From positions 1-14,593 of the forward strand of contig JAEXCD010000053.1 in assembly GCA_023393715.1 (NCBI GenBank): a DNA stretch of 14,593 bases, written 5' to 3'. Source of the stretch: Bacillota bacterium (lineage in GTDB: Bacteria; Bacillota; Clostridia; Tissierellales; Peptoniphilaceae). The translations under genes were made by a program, and so were the position numbers. Of the stretch, positions 13,947-14,593 are shown piece after piece; within the stretch, counting starts at the first letter, position 1, and each line of letters opens with the position of its first letter. The notes below the pieces were generated by a model that was given only the letters and a program-made list of their open reading frames with translations, did no database searches and was not told the origin of the DNA.

Positions 13947-14593
13947 ATGCACTATCGGTTTCGGAATTGACGTCGCTCATGAAGCAGCTCGGCTATCCCG
14001 CCTTTCGCGCACGGCAGCTGTTCCGCTTCTTTCACGCGGAGCGCAAGCTCCTTTTGTCCGAAGCGCAGGTGCTGCCAAAGACTTTGCGCGACGCGTTGGC
14101 CAACCGGCCGATTCGCACGGCGGAGGTCGTTTATGTCCGGCAGTCGCAGCTCGACGGCACGAAGAAATTTCTCCTGAAGATGGAGGGAGAGGCGATCATC
14201 GAGACGGTCTTTATGCCCTATGAGGATCGCAACACGCTTTGTGTTTCGACGCAGATCGGCTGCCGGATGGGCTGCAAATTCTGCGCGTCGACAAAGGCAG
14301 CCTTTGTTCGAAATTTACAGGCAGAGGAGATTTTGGCGGAGATTTACGTCGTCGAACGCGAAACCGGATGCAGGATCGACAACATTGTGCTTATGGGGAT
14401 TGGCGAGCCGCTGGATAACTACGATGAGGTGATGCGTTTTCTCCGTCTGGTCAGCGATCCGCTTGGGAAAAATCTCAGCCTCCGCTCCATCACGCTGTCG
14501 ACCTGCGGGCTGACGGATCGGATCGATATGCTGGCGGAGGAGGGGCTGCCGATCAATCTGGCAATTTCCTTGCACAGTACATCGGATGAACGG
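13931..14593 (+). CDS. rlmN: Dual-specificity 23S rRNA/tRNA adenine-C2 methyltransferase RlmN (3' truncated by window)
   Basis: The first 221 residues of a radical-SAM methyltransferase; the frame is open to the last base. RlmN methylates C2 of A2503 in 23S rRNA and A37 in some tRNAs. Visible are the N-terminal helical domain (about 1-90, with G-Y-P-A-F-R-A-R-Q-L at 21-30), the [4Fe-4S]-binding cluster C111-x3-C115-x2-C118 in I-G-C-R-M-G-C-K-F-C, the G-E-P-L-D-N-Y motif (158-164) and S-T-C-G-L (190-194). The motif that is often S-L-H-A-P-N-D-E reads S-L-H-S-T-S-D-E. The methyl-carrying C-terminal cysteine lies outside the window. RlmN rather than Cfr is supported by its place directly after rsmB. 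The ATG follows AGGAGG (13921-13926) by four bases and overlaps rsmB by 16 bases. Confidence 0.95.
   Translation, partial: MQRALNALSVSELTSLMKQLGYPAFRARQLFRFFHAERKLLLSEAQVLPKTLRDALANRPIRTAEVVYVRQSQLDGTKKFLLKMEGEAIIETVFMPYEDRNTLCVSTQIGCRMGCKFCASTKAAFVRNLQAEEILAEIYVVERETGCRIDNIVLMGIGEPLDNYDEVMRFLRLVSDPLGKNLSLRSITLSTCGLTDRIDMLAEEGLPINLAISLHSTSDER

Noticed and set aside
1..14593. Looked for transposases, integrases, CRISPR repeats, toxin-antitoxin pairs and defence genes.
   Set aside because: Nearly all DNA is accounted for by recognisable housekeeping genes in conserved order; no direct repeat array, terminal inverted repeat or defence-type domain was seen.

Overview
The window is a stretch of a bacterial chromosome that looks like a Gram-positive, Firmicutes-type (Bacillota) genome. 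The evidence is gene content and order: RNase J, an RqcH/NFACT protein, a YwlG-family protein, and the run yicC-gmk-rpoZ-coaBC-priA-def-fmt-rsmB-rlmN, which matches the B. subtilis/Clostridia cluster (yloC-(remA)-gmk-rpoZ-coaBC-priA-def-fmt-rsmB-rlmN). Purine-rich Shine-Dalgarno sequences (AGGAGG, AAAGGAG) precede nearly every gene. Coding sequence is visibly GC-rich at third positions and intergenic DNA is scarce and AT-richer, so a GC-rich member of the Clostridia/Tissierellia is my guess; the sequence does not fix the genus.

Layout. (1) 1-2026, plus strand: the 3' end of RNase J, a U32-family iron-sulfur protein probably making tRNA 5-hydroxyuridine (TrhP-like), and a YwlG/UPF0340 protein. 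They overlap end to start and finish at a UUCG-loop terminator (2025-2059). (2) 2120-5178, minus strand: a three-gene unit of a GT2 polyprenyl-phosphate-type glycosyltransferase, an unrecognised 86-residue two-helix membrane protein, and RqcH. It converges on the same bidirectional terminator. (3) 5179-5315: a divergent intergenic region with a possible promoter. (4) 5316-5927, plus: uridine kinase, alone, closed by a very strong symmetric hairpin terminator (5926-5975). (5) 6020-14593, plus: nine tightly packed housekeeping genes, yicC, gmk, rpoZ, coaBC, priA, def, fmt, rsmB and rlmN. The largest gaps are 23 and 21 bases and most junctions overlap. rlmN runs off the window.

The genes serve information processing and core metabolism: RNA decay (RNase J, YicC), tRNA and rRNA modification (U32, RsmB, RlmN), ribosome rescue (RqcH), nucleotide supply (Udk, Gmk), coenzyme A synthesis (CoaBC), replication restart (PriA), transcription (RpoZ), and formylation/deformylation of the initiator methionine (Fmt, Def).

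I see no mobile element, CRISPR array, tRNA or rRNA gene, and no convincing undescribed system. The most open item is the small membrane protein translationally coupled between a glycosyltransferase and RqcH. No stretch longer than about 140 bases lacks a gene.
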